Source: Salvator merianae
Lineage: Eukaryota; Chordata; Lepidosauria; Squamata; Teiidae
Assembly: GCA_003586115.2 (NCBI GenBank)
Contig: QVOM02000049.1
Span: 21,505,765-21,569,764, forward strand
DNA length: 64,000 nt
Direction: 5' to 3'
In this document: in pieces, positions 1 through 11,764 of the stretch
Layout of the letters: every line of letters starts with the position of its first letter
How positions within the stretch are numbered: the first letter of the stretch is position 1
Translations under genes and position numbers: made by a program
Notes under the pieces: model-generated
Seen by the model: only the letters and a program-made list of their open reading frames with translations
What the model was told of the DNA's origin: nothing
Database searches by the model: none

Positions 1-410
1 AATATTGCTTCAATAAGGAATAGAAAAAGCTGACATATATGGAAGTCAAAAAACTCTGGCTCATTTAGTTAGTCAATCTTTCTCATACTTTGGGATCCAG
101 GGAGAGCCAAAATGAAAGTCTGATGACACTGATGGGTTTCAGATCCCATCATCTCGACTACTGGCCATACTGACTAGAACTAATGGAAGCTGTAGCCCAA
201 TGACATCTGAAGAGCATCCTGATTTGACCCTTTTTTAAATCATGAATTCTACAGTTAAGGGGTCTCTGTTAAAAAGGCCCTGCCTCATACAGTAGCAGAT
301 TATATCAAACAAATTAGAGCACTAAACATATGCAGGAAAGTTTTATCAAGGTGATAAAAACTTTTTAAAAAATCTACTCCTGACAGGATCGGATCCTTTC
401 CAAAGCCTTC
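1..410. other. Unassigned intron sequence left of the Gypsy LTR
   Basis: AT-rich sequence with no exon, repeat or convincing reading frame that I recognise. By position it is inside the FARS2 intron that follows the third coding exon. Confidence 0.4.
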
Positions 411-590
411 TGTAATATTCATGTTTTAATAAGCACACAGACACATCAAACATCAAAATGCTTTATTTTGTACAACTCCATACCAACTGTGTAAGACCCA
501 GTCATTAATTCCAACTGCAACGCATTACATTTTACATTAAAGTCAGCTTTACACTTGTGTAATCAATACTCATAAATAAACCATATAACA
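411..590 (-). repeat. Putative 3' LTR of a Ty3/Gypsy element
   Basis: Read on the minus strand, the segment starts TGTTATATGG and ends GAATATTACA, the TG...CA layout with short imperfect inverted ends typical of LTRs. Just upstream (plus 591-602) is a purine-rich tract, AAAAAGTGGAGA, in the polypurine-tract position. An AATAAA signal lies inside near the end. The end of the pol-like reading frame, with a basic R-S-G-R-(I/V)-I-R-K-P type tail, comes just before it. At about 180 bp it is short for an LTR. No second copy is visible in the window, so the element is incomplete and its target duplication cannot be tested. Confidence 0.55.
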
Positions 591-599
591 TCTCCACTT

Positions 600-1850
600 T
601 TTAAATCCAAACCTCTTAGGTTTCCTTATTATTCTTCCACTTGAAGTTCCTAATTTTTCTTGTTCTATTTTTGTGCCTCTAGTAGCATTTATATTATCCT
701 TTTTCTTTACAACTCCTAAACCTGACCTCTTTTTACAAGGTGCAGTAGATCCTTTAATAGCCTGTAAATCTTTTCTCCTTCATCAATAGACTAAATTGTC
801 ATCCAATTACACAGTGTAAGATCTTGGTGTCTTGCACCTTTCAATCAACTGGGCCACTTTCTACTCCTTATCCTGCCAGATCTTCACCTTATCCCCTACT
901 CCCAAAGGAAGAAAACTTTTCCCATGATCATAAACTATTTTTGTTTGACTTGTCTTGCTTTCAATTGTTCTACTATAGTCCACAGTCATACGCCTGCTGC
1001 AATAAAACTTTTGTCATTGGCAGCCTACCTTGTAATTGTTTACCCATTAACAATTGCGCTGGTGACTTATCATCTGCTAAAGGAGTGTTTCTATAGGCTA
1101 GAAGGCTTAAATAAATATCAGCCTCATCCTGCCTTGTCTTTTTTAACATTTGTTTTACTGTTTGTATTATTCTTTCCACCAGTCTATTAGACTATACATA
1201 ATAGGAACTGAATGTTGTTTTTATGAAGTTCCATTCCTTTGCAACCTGAATAAATTCCTTGGATCTAACAGAGGTCCATTATCACTTATAATTTCCTCAG
1301 GAACACCAAGTTTAGCAAAAACATTTTTACAGTGATCAACCACCTCCTCTAGCAGTAAGTCCCTTCAGCTGTCATACTTCCAAATATTTTGAATAGTTAT
1401 CTATCTTTTCCCATGGTCTCACTGGAATCTCATGCAATACCATTTATTCATCACTATTTTTTTCCTGTATGCTTGACAATTTTGAATCATTGCTTCTATT
1501 TGAGCACACATCCCTTGCCTATAAATTTCATTTCTACCCCTTCTTTTATAAAGTTCTATTCCTAAATATCCTTCCTGGATTTTATTTAACATTTCACTCT
1601 TCATTTTCTGAGGCACAACAGTAAGATTTTTAAATACAAGACTTTCATTTATACTTAGTTCTTCCCTAGAATTCCAATAAGGTCTCAATTCCTTTGAAAG
1701 ATCATTCTTTCTCTGAGGCCAGCTTTTCAAAATAATATTGTACAACAGCTGTAGAATCAAAGCTTTCTTCATAGCTTTTTTAAACTCTCATAATTTAGAA
1801 TTTGCTATGGGTAAATAGGATATCATCAAACAAGAAGATATCCCTAGTTT
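600..1850 (-). pseudogene. Gypsy-type integrase remnant (pol C-terminal part)
   Basis: Two minus-strand open stretches match integrase of vertebrate Ty3/Gypsy elements. The first (1772 to 1419) has the zinc-binding/linker region, including RPYWNSREELS, a VVPQKM motif, GYLGIE and the Cys spacing in QGMCAQIEAMIQNCQAYRKK. The second (1179 to 973) has the core-domain end ERIIQTVKQMLKK...YLSLLAYRNTPL...SPAQLLMGKQL, a hallmark of this family. Further down the frame ends with a basic tail just before the LTR. Integrase would join retrotransposon cDNA to the host genome, but stop codons and frame changes break the region, so it is not functional. It is an old insertion antisense or sense-neutral within FARS2 intron sequence. 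Confidence 0.75.
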
Positions 1851-2023
1851 AAAACTCTTCTTTTACAACAAATACTCCCGAGAAAATATCAGCTAGCACC
1901 AGTTCTTTCCCAGATTTATAAGTTACACACAACTGATACTTCTGCAAAGTTAACATCTATCTCTGAATTCTACGTGGAGTCTGATGTAATGGATTTATAA
2001 ATATAGTTTCCAAAGCTTTTTTA

Positions 2024-2433
2024 TTAGACTCTACCCTTACTTCCTTTCCTTAGATAAACTGTTGAAATCTTGTGCACCCAAACACTATAGCTAGCATTCC
2101 TTTCAATCTGAGCATACCTTTGCTCGGATGCAGTCACTGCTTTAGAAGCATAAGCCACAAGTAAATCTTCTTGTAGCAATACAGAACCCAAATTGGTAGA
2201 ACTTGCATTTACAGACACAACATCCTTATTAACATCATAGCACTTCAACACAGGTGCCTTAGTTAACATTTTTTTCAGTTCTGCCAATGCCTTTTCACGA
2301 TCATTCAGCCATTGAAACTTAACATTCTGGAACAAATTTCTCCATATATGTAACCATATCAAAAAGGCTGTAGCTTCTCTTTATTCAGAGGCCTAGGCAG
2401 ACTAATAATAGCCTCTACGTATGTCTCCTCCTC
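2024..2433 (-). pseudogene. Gypsy-type RNase H remnant
   Basis: The minus-strand frame has EKALAELKKMLTKAPVLKCY, then a V-x-A-S-S-T-x-L-G-S-V-L-L-Q core and VAYASKAVTASEQRYAQIE. These are the connection and RNase H motifs that follow reverse transcriptase in Ty3/Gypsy pol. The expected catalytic Asp before A-S-S is replaced by Asn (VNASS), and the frame then decays. Upstream codons (plus about 2365-2433) read as the LPRPLNKEKL-type stretch that joins reverse transcriptase to RNase H, and continue across the MITE insertion at 2442-2615. Confidence 0.72.
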
Positions 2434-2441
2434 CTCATCAG

Positions 2442-2615
2442 CAGCCCGTCGCTTTAAGGGCAGGTGTTTAGAACCCACAGGAAAGGGGTGATCACTGACC
2501 GCAGGGCCTCTGGGGCTCCGTACTGTCGCAGCAGCAAGGGGTGCAGTTTTGCAGCCAGTGATCGCCCTTCCTGCATGTTCTGAACATCTGCCCTTAAAGT
2601 GACAGGCCGCTGCTG
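2442..2615. mobile_element. 174-bp hAT-like MITE inserted in Gypsy pol
   Basis: A GC-rich non-autonomous element with inverted ends. The left end begins CAGCCCGTCGCTTTAAGGGC. The right end, reverse complemented, begins CAGCAGCGG and shares the block CTTTAAGGGCAG. It is flanked by a perfect 8-bp direct repeat CTCATCAG (2434-2441 and 2616-2623), the target-duplication length of hAT transposases. Gypsy pol codons resume in register on the far side, which supports insertion into an existing Gypsy copy. A related copy lies near 58.76-58.94 kb. There is no coding capacity. Confidence 0.75.
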
Positions 2616-2623
2616 CTCATCAG

Positions 2624-2990
2624 GCTTTATGTTATCTGTAGTGAAAGTATGCCCTAACTAATTTAGATCTGGGAAACCAAACCTGCATTTTTCTCTATTA
2701 AGATTTAAATTTCTGCATCTGTTTAATACTTATCTCATTCTTTCATCGTGTTCCTTCTCATTTTTACCCCAAATCAAAAAATCATCAATATAATATAAAA
2801 CTTTCCACTGGATAGTTCTCTGATAAACCTCAGGGCATAAAGACACCATCCACTCCATCTGTGGGGCAGGACCAAAATCTCCTGTTGTGTGTGGGAGGTG
2901 ATAGGACAGGTCTTTTCTTCCCTTTTCCTTCCACAGTTCTCTTGACATTTCTTTTTCCTTTTTAGTTTTAATCTCCTAAATAACTAAACA
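2624..2990 (-). pseudogene. Gypsy-type reverse transcriptase remnant
   Basis: The minus-strand frame at 2948-2730 contains the catalytic box YIDDFLIWGKNEKEHDERM, the Y-x-D-D site of Ty3/Gypsy reverse transcriptases. It is followed in broken frame by N-L-N-x-E-K-C-R-F-G and a degenerate L-G-H motif. Upstream of about 2990 the similarity ends: the fingers domain, protease and gag are not visible and no 5' LTR was found, so the element is truncated or rearranged at this end. Stops and frame changes make it dead. Confidence 0.75.
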
Positions 2991-3586
2991 TAAGCAGATA
3001 GTGTAATTGTTTATTTATTTACTAATCATCTTTCTTTAAAACCAAGGTAGTAAACCAAGCTCTGCTGGAGGAGAACTGTGTCATCGCTCCTGAAGGTAGT
3101 TTAGTGGTGGCAACCTAGACCACCTGCCCTCTGCCTGCCTCTCCTGCCTGGCCAGACACTGTTAGTCTGGAGGAGGTGCTTCTTTGCAGGACTGGGGTCC
3201 TTTTGTCAATAGACTTTGTCATAAGAACAACTGCTTGTGGCCTTAGTTGCTTCAGGCAGAGGATTTGGCATAAAATAAGTGTCTGGAAGCAGGCCTGGCC
3301 CTGAAAGCTGCCAGATGCTCTGCAGAGGTGAACTGCTGTGCTTGATATATATATAGATGTGTATGTGTGTTTGAGAATTTTTTGCTTGGATTTTATATTT
3401 AACTGTATTGTATTTTGTATTACATGTTAATATATGGTTATTGTATTTTTCTCCTGTATTTTCTTCGATAATGGTTTGTAAATGGCTTTGAGCATGCACG
3501 GGAAGATGCTATACAAACAAAGGTTGAGCATGGTGATAATGATATACAGAAAGAACAAAGAGTGTAGACATGATATACATATATAT

Positions 3587-3618
<32 letters not shown>

Positions 3619-4237
3619 CGATTATACAGAAAGAACAAAAAGTATAGACGTGACTAAAACAGAACACTAAACACACTGAAAAAAATTAAAACATCATTAA
3701 AATGCTCAGAGAATTACAATATGTAAACATAACCTCACCCTTGTGCTAGTTAAAATCAAATATGCAGGGAGAAGCTAGCAGGGCTGTGGGGAATGCTCTG
3801 CATTACGTGCTACATATTTAATTATCTATCCTATTGACAGAGATTGTGGGTGTGTGCTTGGTTCAACGGGGTGCAAATAGCTCACCTGCAGTTACAAAAG
3901 GAGGCAGTAGGGCAGGTGGATGGGGCATTTGGGAACATAATCATGCAACTCTACCTCTACAGTAACAGCTCTGGCTTTTTTAGAGAAATAGGGACTTAGG
4001 GATGGAGGCCATCAATTTGAGGAAGAGAGCAGTGCTCCCTTCAAAACCACCCATTCCTTTAGAGTGGAACAGGTTCCCTCTGTCTCTCCAGGGTGGGGTG
4101 GGTACAGGTCTTCTCGTAGTCAGTGATTCAGTCATTAGAAATTTAGCAAGTTGGGCCTGTGAGTCGTATAAAGTGAAGGTACTTCTACACATGGAATTCA
4201 ATGCATGGTTTCAAAAAGGATATATTGGGAAGGGTAA
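2991..4237. other. Intron sequence with a TA/GA microsatellite
   Basis: No exon is recognised. Simple repeats include a TA-rich run at about 3344-3354 and a combined (TA)n(GA)n run at about 3575-3617. The rest is unremarkable AT-rich sequence. Confidence 0.5.
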
Positions 4238-4436
4238 ATGGCTGTCACTCAGTGGTTGATCAAACTACCTGGAGACAGAGGGTTACCTGTTTGATCCCTT
4301 GCCTCTCTGCGGAAGCAGACAATGGCAAACCACTTCTGTATCTTTGCCAAGAAAGCTGCACAGAGTTGTCTATGGCGGTTCCCATGCAGCCAACCAGGAT
4401 TCGGTCACGACTTGGTGGCATCCAACAACAACAATA
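4238..4436 (+). repeat. Sauria-type tRNA-headed SINE
   Basis: The head reads GGCTGTCACTCAGTGGTTGATCA with a decayed box B (TTTGATCCCTTGCC) about 45 bases later, then the linker ACAATGGCAAACCACTTCTGTATC. The 3' part, GGATTCGGTCACGACTTGGTGGC, is the BovB-related tail (reverse complement of a GTCGTG-type motif), and the copy ends in (ACA)n. This architecture matches squamate Sauria SINEs, which use BovB for mobilisation. Drift suggests an old copy. It abuts the CR1-like fragment that follows. Confidence 0.7.
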
Positions 4437-4995
4437 GTAGAAAGGATGTAATGAGATTAGAAAAAGTTCAAAAGAAGACAGCTAAAATGGTATACAGGCT
4501 AGAATGAATGAAAGGCTGAAGCAGTTGGGGCTTTTTTAGTCTGGAAAGAAGAGCGAGAGGGGATGTTATAGAGATGTATAAAATGATGTGGACAGAGTGG
4601 GTAAGGAGAAGTTTTTCCCCAAAACACCAGAACTAGGGCTAATCCAATGACTTCTCAAGAGAATTGGGACAGACAATAGGGTTTGTTTTTTTAATCTGCA
4701 CACAGTTAAACATTTGAATTTTCCACAAGATGTGGCAGTGGCCACCAGCTTGGAAGATTACCAAAAAGGGATTGGACTAGTTCATGATGGACAGAGCTAT
4801 CAATGGTTATTAGCCTGATGACTGTGTAATTCCCTTTGACATGGGAGGCATTAAGGCATGCCTCTGGAGACCAGGTGCTGGAAGATCATGAGCAGGTCAA
4901 GATGTGTATTTATGATTTTTTTTCCATGGGCTTCCATATGCCATTGGTTCCATTATGAGAACAGTCTATAAGACTGGATAGTCTGATACAGCACA
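4437..4995 (+). mobile_element. CR1-like LINE, 3' fragment
   Basis: The start encodes RLEKVQKKTAKMVYRLE, matching the VELEKVQ(R/K)RAT segment at the C-terminal end of CR1-like reverse transcriptase proteins. It continues through the usual C-terminal and 3'-UTR features (wording like the 16.1-16.6 kb copy, e.g. a degenerate TGGTTATTAGCC...GATG...GGAGGCATTAAGGCATGCC block) and ends near a TTTATGTTCCTT terminus. Many stops and indels; a dead 5'-truncated copy. Confidence 0.6.
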
Positions 4996-7689
4996 ACATT
5001 TTTTTATGTTCCTTTATCTTGCCATATCTGTGACTAAGGATGCTTAAGAAACTGCATCCAAATGATCACTTATCAAAAATACTTTGCACTTGAAATATGA
5101 GGATGTATCTACTTTCTTCTAGGACATTTTTTCTTCTTCATTTAACTGTGGCAATGGAGTCTCCTAGAGAAATGTTATTCATTTTTCTATAAACCCTGAC
5201 TATCTTTCAGAAAGAGTTATTATCTGCAAATGTTTGCCTAGTACCACTCTTATAGCATCTAATCTACCCAATATTTTCCTGATTCTTAATTTCCAAGAGT
5301 CTAAGATGTATGTCTTCTTGTTAAGCAATTATCCTTGGAACATGTATCACTATGCATACAAGTTGCTGCTTATTCCACTTCTACATTTCATATGTACAGT
5401 TTTTTGGGGTTGGTTTTTTTTTTGCATTTTGGATCCAATTTCATGTTAGACCACTGGCCTGTCTAGACTATACAGACCTATACAGACTCATGAAGATCTA
5501 TGGAAAAGAAGAATTCCAGCAGGAGTTTAAGTACTATAAGCAAAACAGCAACTTTCAGCAATCTGTCCTTCATTTTAAAACAAATAACTTGCTTCTCAGA
5601 AAGAGATCTAATTGAATTGTCATACAACATGGCAATATTTGTTCATCCTATGCAAACATGCACAGATTGTGAGTAAGACTAAATTAATTCTTCACAAGAA
5701 TACCAAACTGCAGTATACATAATGGATGTGTCAGAAATGATAAAACCAGAGAAGTCAACATTTCCAAAACATTATAGGTCTCTTTCAAGATAAGCAAAAG
5801 CTCCAAGATTCAGCAGTGAATTAAAGAAAGTCAGAAAGGAAAATTACAAAGGCAGGCAGAACACAAATGATGCATATGTTTTTAACACACTGTATGTGGG
5901 TGTAGCACTGAGTAACAGATAGTGGGAGAAAATAAGCATTCACTGTTTCTAGATCCACCAACCAACCACTTCTCAGGGTGAAGAAGGGGGAAGGGGAGTG
6001 AAGAATAACCAGGCATGAACAAGAAGTCCATCTTATGAAAAGGAGAAAATAATATGAGGAGTCCAATGATTCCACATCTAAATTTACCTTTGGAGGTAAC
6101 CTAAACAGGGCTGTTAAATCCAGGCTTTTTGATTTCTACACAGGTTCATTTTTAACAGATTTCATGCCTCTTTCACACCCTTTTATTCTTATCATAAGAA
6201 TAATCCCACAATGTCTGAATTACACCTATGAAGTCATCAGCTCCATTCACACGCACTAAAAAAAGACAATAATCCTCCATTAAATACCAGAAAATGCACT
6301 TCCAGACCATTTTATGTCTTTTAATATGATTAGAGATAAGATAGAAACACTAGCTGCTACATGCTACGATTTCTAAGCTGTTTTTGAGCCACTATTTAAA
6401 ATGGATGCGGACGTAGCTGGCTTCCTGTATCAGGAGTTGGATTGCATTCCTCTATTTGTTGTGTATCCGTATTTAGATACTGTAGGCTATAGATATTATT
6501 ATCTGACGTTTTATCATAATTATTAGTAAATTGTCCAGTGCATCACACCACAGATGTTCCCATAGTCTTTCCTGCAGGACATAGGTCCTTACCTATATTC
6601 TTTGTATCTGTAGAATCGTCTTCCTCCCATGTATCTGAAATTTGGGTTAAAGCCCTTCTAATCAAGTTCACTATTCTCCCACCAAACACACTCCTTGTAA
6701 GGTGCAATCAATCTCCTGTAAGTAACCCTTCATTCAGAAACCTTAGATGCTTATCCCAGAAACCAAATCTCTCTTCTCTATAGCAGCTACATAGCCAAGT
6801 ATTTATTTGCACTATTCCTTCCCTTTCAAGATCCCTTCAGAGGACTGGAGGGATGAAAAAAGAATACTATCTGGAGTTCCAAGCTCTTGACTATTTTTCT
6901 TAGTGCTTCAAAGTCTAATATAATACAGTTCAAAGTGTGGTAGGAAGTATCATTTGTCTCGACATGGATGAGCAAGAAGAAAAACCTATCACTGGAACTG
7001 ACAAGTCTTGGCAGTCATCTTGGAACACTTATTTGTATTCCAGCCCAAGAGCATGTTGGATGAACCAGTGGATCAACTTGTGGGCTTCTTGTCTTTGTCA
7101 TGGAAGAGGCAGTTGCTAACTACTTTTTCTCTTATTTTTCTAGGCTAACCTGCTACGCTTTGGAGTCCCAGCCTCAATGATCTGGTTTTGTACCTCTCTT
7201 GGAATCTTAAAATTTGTGACATCATGCCAGTTGCTCAGTCCTACCCATGTAGAATGTCATCTAAATCTCTTGCTACTAATATCATACCCACCTATGGTGA
7301 CTGCTCATTCTGTGGGTGTTCTTCCTGTTTATGTGTTTCCTGCTTTCCTTTCTGTAATTGTCCCCCAAACTGTTCTCCTTTTCTGATAGGCTGGAGGAAG
7401 GCCACTCACTGTTCTAGTGCTCTTATCTTCCTTTTCAGAAGTATAACCAGATTGCATTTCCCTCATCAAATCAAATCTAAACTAAACTAAACTAATCACA
7501 TAACTTTATTTTGATCCAAAATCAGGACATATTTCCTGCATGTAAATGACACACTGTCTTCAGAAACGAAGATCAACCAACCGTAAACCTTTCCAGTTAT
7601 CTCACCCGAATATCTCAAGGAGCACCTTCTCTTGTACAGACCTGCTCATGTCTTAAGATCACAAAGTTAGAGTCTTTTTGTAGTTCTGC
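4996..7689. other. Intron sequence without recognised features
   Basis: Read on both strands. Open frames here are short, serine- and leucine-rich, lack splice context and resemble chance frames. I saw no exon matching the missing part of FARS2 and no clear repeat ends, though decayed repeats are likely. Confidence 0.4.
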
Positions 7690-8005
7690 GACCTTTAGAA
7701 GTGCAAAGGGTTGTGGCATGTGAGAGGATCTTTTCTGCAGTGTCCCCAGTTTTTGGAAGAGCCTCACAGCACAGGGTCATTGGGAGCCAACAATATATGG
7801 TTTACAGCACCTGGTTAAACCATACCTCTTCATCCAAGCCTTTGATGGCTACCTTCCCTGTAGTCCTGCTAGGGCTGGGAGGATAGGGAGAGCTGTATTT
7901 TATACAGTATTTTAATTATGCTTTATCTCTTATAAATATTTTACTGCTGTAACCCATCCTGGGACCCTGGTCCAGATATAAATATAAACAAACACAATAT
8001 TTCTC
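7690..8005 (+). mobile_element. LINE 3' end (L2/CR1-like tail)
   Basis: The segment has the order seen in several other places here (11.1, 24.0, 46.8, 61.4 kb): a GGATCTTTTCTGCAGTG... 'Phe-Ser' region, a degenerate GGTTAAACCATACCTCTTCATCCAAGCC block, then a T-rich UTR and a terminal CTGTAACCCATCCTGGGACC...ATATAAATA tail. This is the layout of L2/CR1-like 3' ends; exact clade not determined. Confidence 0.55.
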
Positions 8006-10214
8006 CTGTCCATCTTGTCTTCTATCCCCGGCTTTGTTTTCATCACTGGTTTCCATACCTTTCTTTGACTGGTTAGTACGTGAACTTTGCTATGTATAAT
8101 GTTAACCCTGTGTAAATATTGTTAGTGACCTTGTCCTCAAGATCCTCTTCTGAACCCTCATGTCAAATTCCCTTCCTCTTACTTACCATCCTATTTGCTC
8201 ACCCTTACTGTGAGCTCTAAGCTGTTTGGCTTCCTTCCAAGAGTGCTGAACTAGTTGTGACATAACTGATAGCCATGTGATAGCTCATATGATACATTCC
8301 TTGAGCATAGAGTAGGCTGTACAATATTTTTTAAAAACTCAATAAATCAAATGAAGAAAGAAAAAAACATGCTTACTATTATCTGTCTTTTTCCAGCTTC
8401 TCTCCCATCTATCTTTTACCTGACTACGCTCCATAGTTAAACAAAAAAATAGCAACTATAGGTTTTGTAGCAGAGGAGTTGTTTTTTTAAAACCAAGGTA
8501 AGTTTTTTTCCCTTCTAATTTTGCCCAAGCAATTTTAGAAATACTGTATTGTTAAGTACAGATCTTTGCATTACATCTCCACACAGATTGTGAAGGAAGT
8601 CTTGAAACATGCTACAGAATCTACAACATGCTACAGAATCTAATTTTATTTCCTGATATGTTCAAGTATCCTCGAGACTATTTCTTACAAGTTAGTCTCC
8701 ATCTGGTGATGATGGCCATTTACCATTCCAAGGAGATTTCTTCAAATACAAAACACCCAATACTAACTGCTATCTATTTTGTTTTTGTGCTGCTGAATAA
8801 GAAGACCTACTTTTCAGACCAAATCTTTGCTCCAGACATAGCAATATAACCATCGCATTATGGGTCTAAGGACTAGCCGTAGGACCAAGTCAAATTTCAG
8901 ACTCTTACAAACTGAAGCCTACTTCTGTATCTTCACTAGCATTTTAATCCAGCCAGACTGAGCCAAATGTGCACATCCCATCCTGAGAACAATAGGACAC
9001 ACACTGCATGAACTTTTCCAAATTCAGCTAAGAGAGAGCAGCTGTGAATGTTAACAGGTGCAGTGCTCTGTTTCAAAATCCTTGTCCTTAACTGAATGGC
9101 TGCATTCCCTACCCACAAAGAGCACAACCTGGGTGGCATACCAGGCAGGTTCTCTGTTTCATTTGCTGTGTGGCTTCTGTGAACTGTCTGAAAAGGTAAA
9201 AGAGGCTAGCTACAGGACACAAAAATATCTGCAGTGAAACACAGCGTGGGACTTGATATGCACTTCAAAAGACTGCATCTCTAACATTTGATTTGAAATG
9301 GATTCATAAATTAAAGAAGTAAAATTAGGCCTACAAGGTTGCATTAGTATGCCCTTTCCATTAGCTACTGGTAATTACCTATGAGTGATGGAGAGCCTTA
9401 ACTTGTCAGACCTAAAATTAGTTAACAGAGGAGCGCACAATTCAAGCCAACCTAGGGCATTCAAACAGTCATTACGATTTTATTATTACAGACCATAAGC
9501 AGCCTGCAATATCTTTTAATGATTTTTGTAAAAAAAAAAAAAAAAAAAAAAAAGGCACATAGTTCTCTCTCTCTGTGGATGTGTGAACGTGCACACACCA
9601 GAAATAGCTTCTGGAGCAAGAGGTATGCTTCTTGTAAAATCCACCACATTGCCCATTTGATATTGTATCCAACAGGTTTTCCTCTCATTCCCAAGGGTGG
9701 TTGCATGCCAATAGTATCTGAACTTCTAATAGGAGCAAGTTCACTCTCTAGGGAGCATTTAAATCCTCTGCCCACTTCTCATGGCCTATACTCTCAAGAG
9801 TTTAAAGCTCTCTCTCTTTCCCTCTCTAGAAAAAGAAAAACCACACAGCAAATAAATAGAAGTCTTTGGGGTGTTTTTTAAAGAAGCTGACACCACCACA
9901 GTATCTTAGTTGCAAATAAAACAATTGATATGAATATTAGAAGAAAAGGGCCTGTTCTTTTCATTCTAAAGTTTGTACTTCAAGATCAGCACCAAGGTCC
10001 ATGAATTCATTCACCATAATAACGTGGGTAAACACTGTGCCTTTGAAACTTGGAAGTGAAGAATCATCCTTGTGGTTTTTGAAAACAGTTCACTTGGTAC
10101 CCTACTAAAGTAGGGCATGATCCAAGCACATCATAGTCCAGACCAAAACCTATATCTCCGTACAATCTTCTAGTTGTGTTTAGAAGACAGCTCAGCAAAA
10201 TGACAACTCAGACC
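8006..10214. other. Intron sequence with poly(A) tract and a short tandem duplication
   Basis: Contains a near-perfect tandem copy of CATGCTACAGAATCTA (about 8609-8642) and an uninterrupted A run of about 24 bases at 9530-9553, possibly a retrotransposon tail. No exon or RNA gene recognised. Confidence 0.45.
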
Positions 10215-11430
10215 AAAATAAGTCATCAGTCATCCATGACCTGATATCAGATGATTGAACTGACCTAATGTGTATTACAGGGACCTGGATGGGTGAACTG
10301 GGAGGCCTAGTGCTTCTCTGCTTTGCCCCTCCATACATGATGCAGCACCAGTCCAAACTTGTGGGAAAGATAAAAGAGTTGCCATAGTTGATAAATAATC
10401 TCTCTCACACACCAGTTGTCCAATACCCTCTGTGACTTGTGGTTAAGCAGTTATTCCTGTTGTTGAGCCCTAGACTGAACATGGTTGCTGTTAGTCACAC
10501 TACTGTTAGTCACACTACTGTTTAACAGCTTCCCTGTCTGAGTTGGTGGATGTACATCAGATGTGATGCTGGAGGCCCTCTATACAGTGTTATTGGGGGA
10601 CTTCTATCTCCATGCTACAGATGCCTCAACCAGGCCATCCCAGGACTTCATGGCTTCCATTACAACCACAGGGCAGTCACATAATGTTAGGGGCCCAATC
10701 CAGACAGTTCAACACCTAGTTCAACACCTTCAGCTTTTCTTGGATAGGGACAAGCTGGCCACAATGAACCACAGTCTGCTAATGTCCATATTAGACTATG
10801 CTATGTACTCTAGATAGGCCTACCCTTGCAGATGGGCTGGAAGCTGGAACCAGTGTAGAATGTAGCAACCATACTGCTGACTGAGTCTTTAGGTGGATGC
10901 ACATTATAGAGGTCTTGAAAGGTCTGTTTGTTTCCTACTGAGCAAAGTGTCAAGGTGTTGATTGTTATGTATAAAGCTATAAATAGTTCTAGGCCCACAA
11001 TATCTGAAGGAATACCTTCTTCAATATAGTCCAATTTAGTTATTAAGATCACTAAAGGAGGTCTTCTGTGGTTCCATCTTCCTCAAAAGTTCAAGGGGTA
11101 GTGCACATGAAAAAGCCTTTTCTGTGATGGTTCACAGGCTTTCAGATAGACTTCTAGCAAAGGTATGCCAAGGGCCAAAAGTATATATTTTTCGGTGCTT
11201 GGTTAAAACATACCTGTTCACCCAAGCTTTGATGCTTACCTCTGTGCTAGTGCTATCCTAATGTTGTCTTGTAATGGATGAACATGTTTAATATTTTAAT
11301 TACAAGTTATGTTTTATTGATTTCAATAATATTTTTTATAGTTTTTAATGGTTTTGTTGAATATTGAGAACTGTCTGGAGACCTCAGGGTAAACAGTGGA
11401 ATAAGCAAGTAAATAAAAATACAATAAAGT
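10215..11430 (+). mobile_element. L2-like LINE remnant with endonuclease motif and 3' end
   Basis: The plus-strand frame at 10563-10817 contains VLLGDFYLHATDAS...QDFMASITT, matching the LGDFN(x)H...(A)QDFLAS(x)TT region of the apurinic-like endonuclease of L2/CR1-type LINEs; the catalytic-motif Asn is Tyr here. Downstream, most of the reverse transcriptase is missing. The C-terminal region and 3' UTR (about 10900-11400) follow, with a block like SSRPTISEGIPSS and a T-rich terminus. It is a deleted, non-functional copy. A 17-bp tandem duplication (GTTAGTCACACTACT repeated, about 10490-10522) lies within it. Confidence 0.6.
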
Positions 11431-11764
11431 CATGAAAAGTGTAATCTTGCAACTGCACAAACCAATCAACGTTTGTGTTCTTGAATAATAAAACATTCCT
11501 GTAGACTGAGTGAAGACTCTTGTTTTAAAATTCAGGACTGAGCGGGCCAATGTAATTTCCAAGTGACATGGCATTTCTCAAGCAGGGTGTATCCACCAAA
11601 AAGGTTCCATACTGTGTTATCCTACAACACACTCTTGCCTATTGACAAGAAATTCTGTGGAATACCTTGTATAGATATTAAGATTTATAGTATCAAGTAC
11701 CTGGAGAGAACAGACTTCAAACATTTATCACCCAAGTTATTAAGATACACGTTGTAAATCATTT
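11431..11764. other. Unassigned intron sequence
   Basis: Short spacer between two LINE remnants; nothing recognised. Confidence 0.4.
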
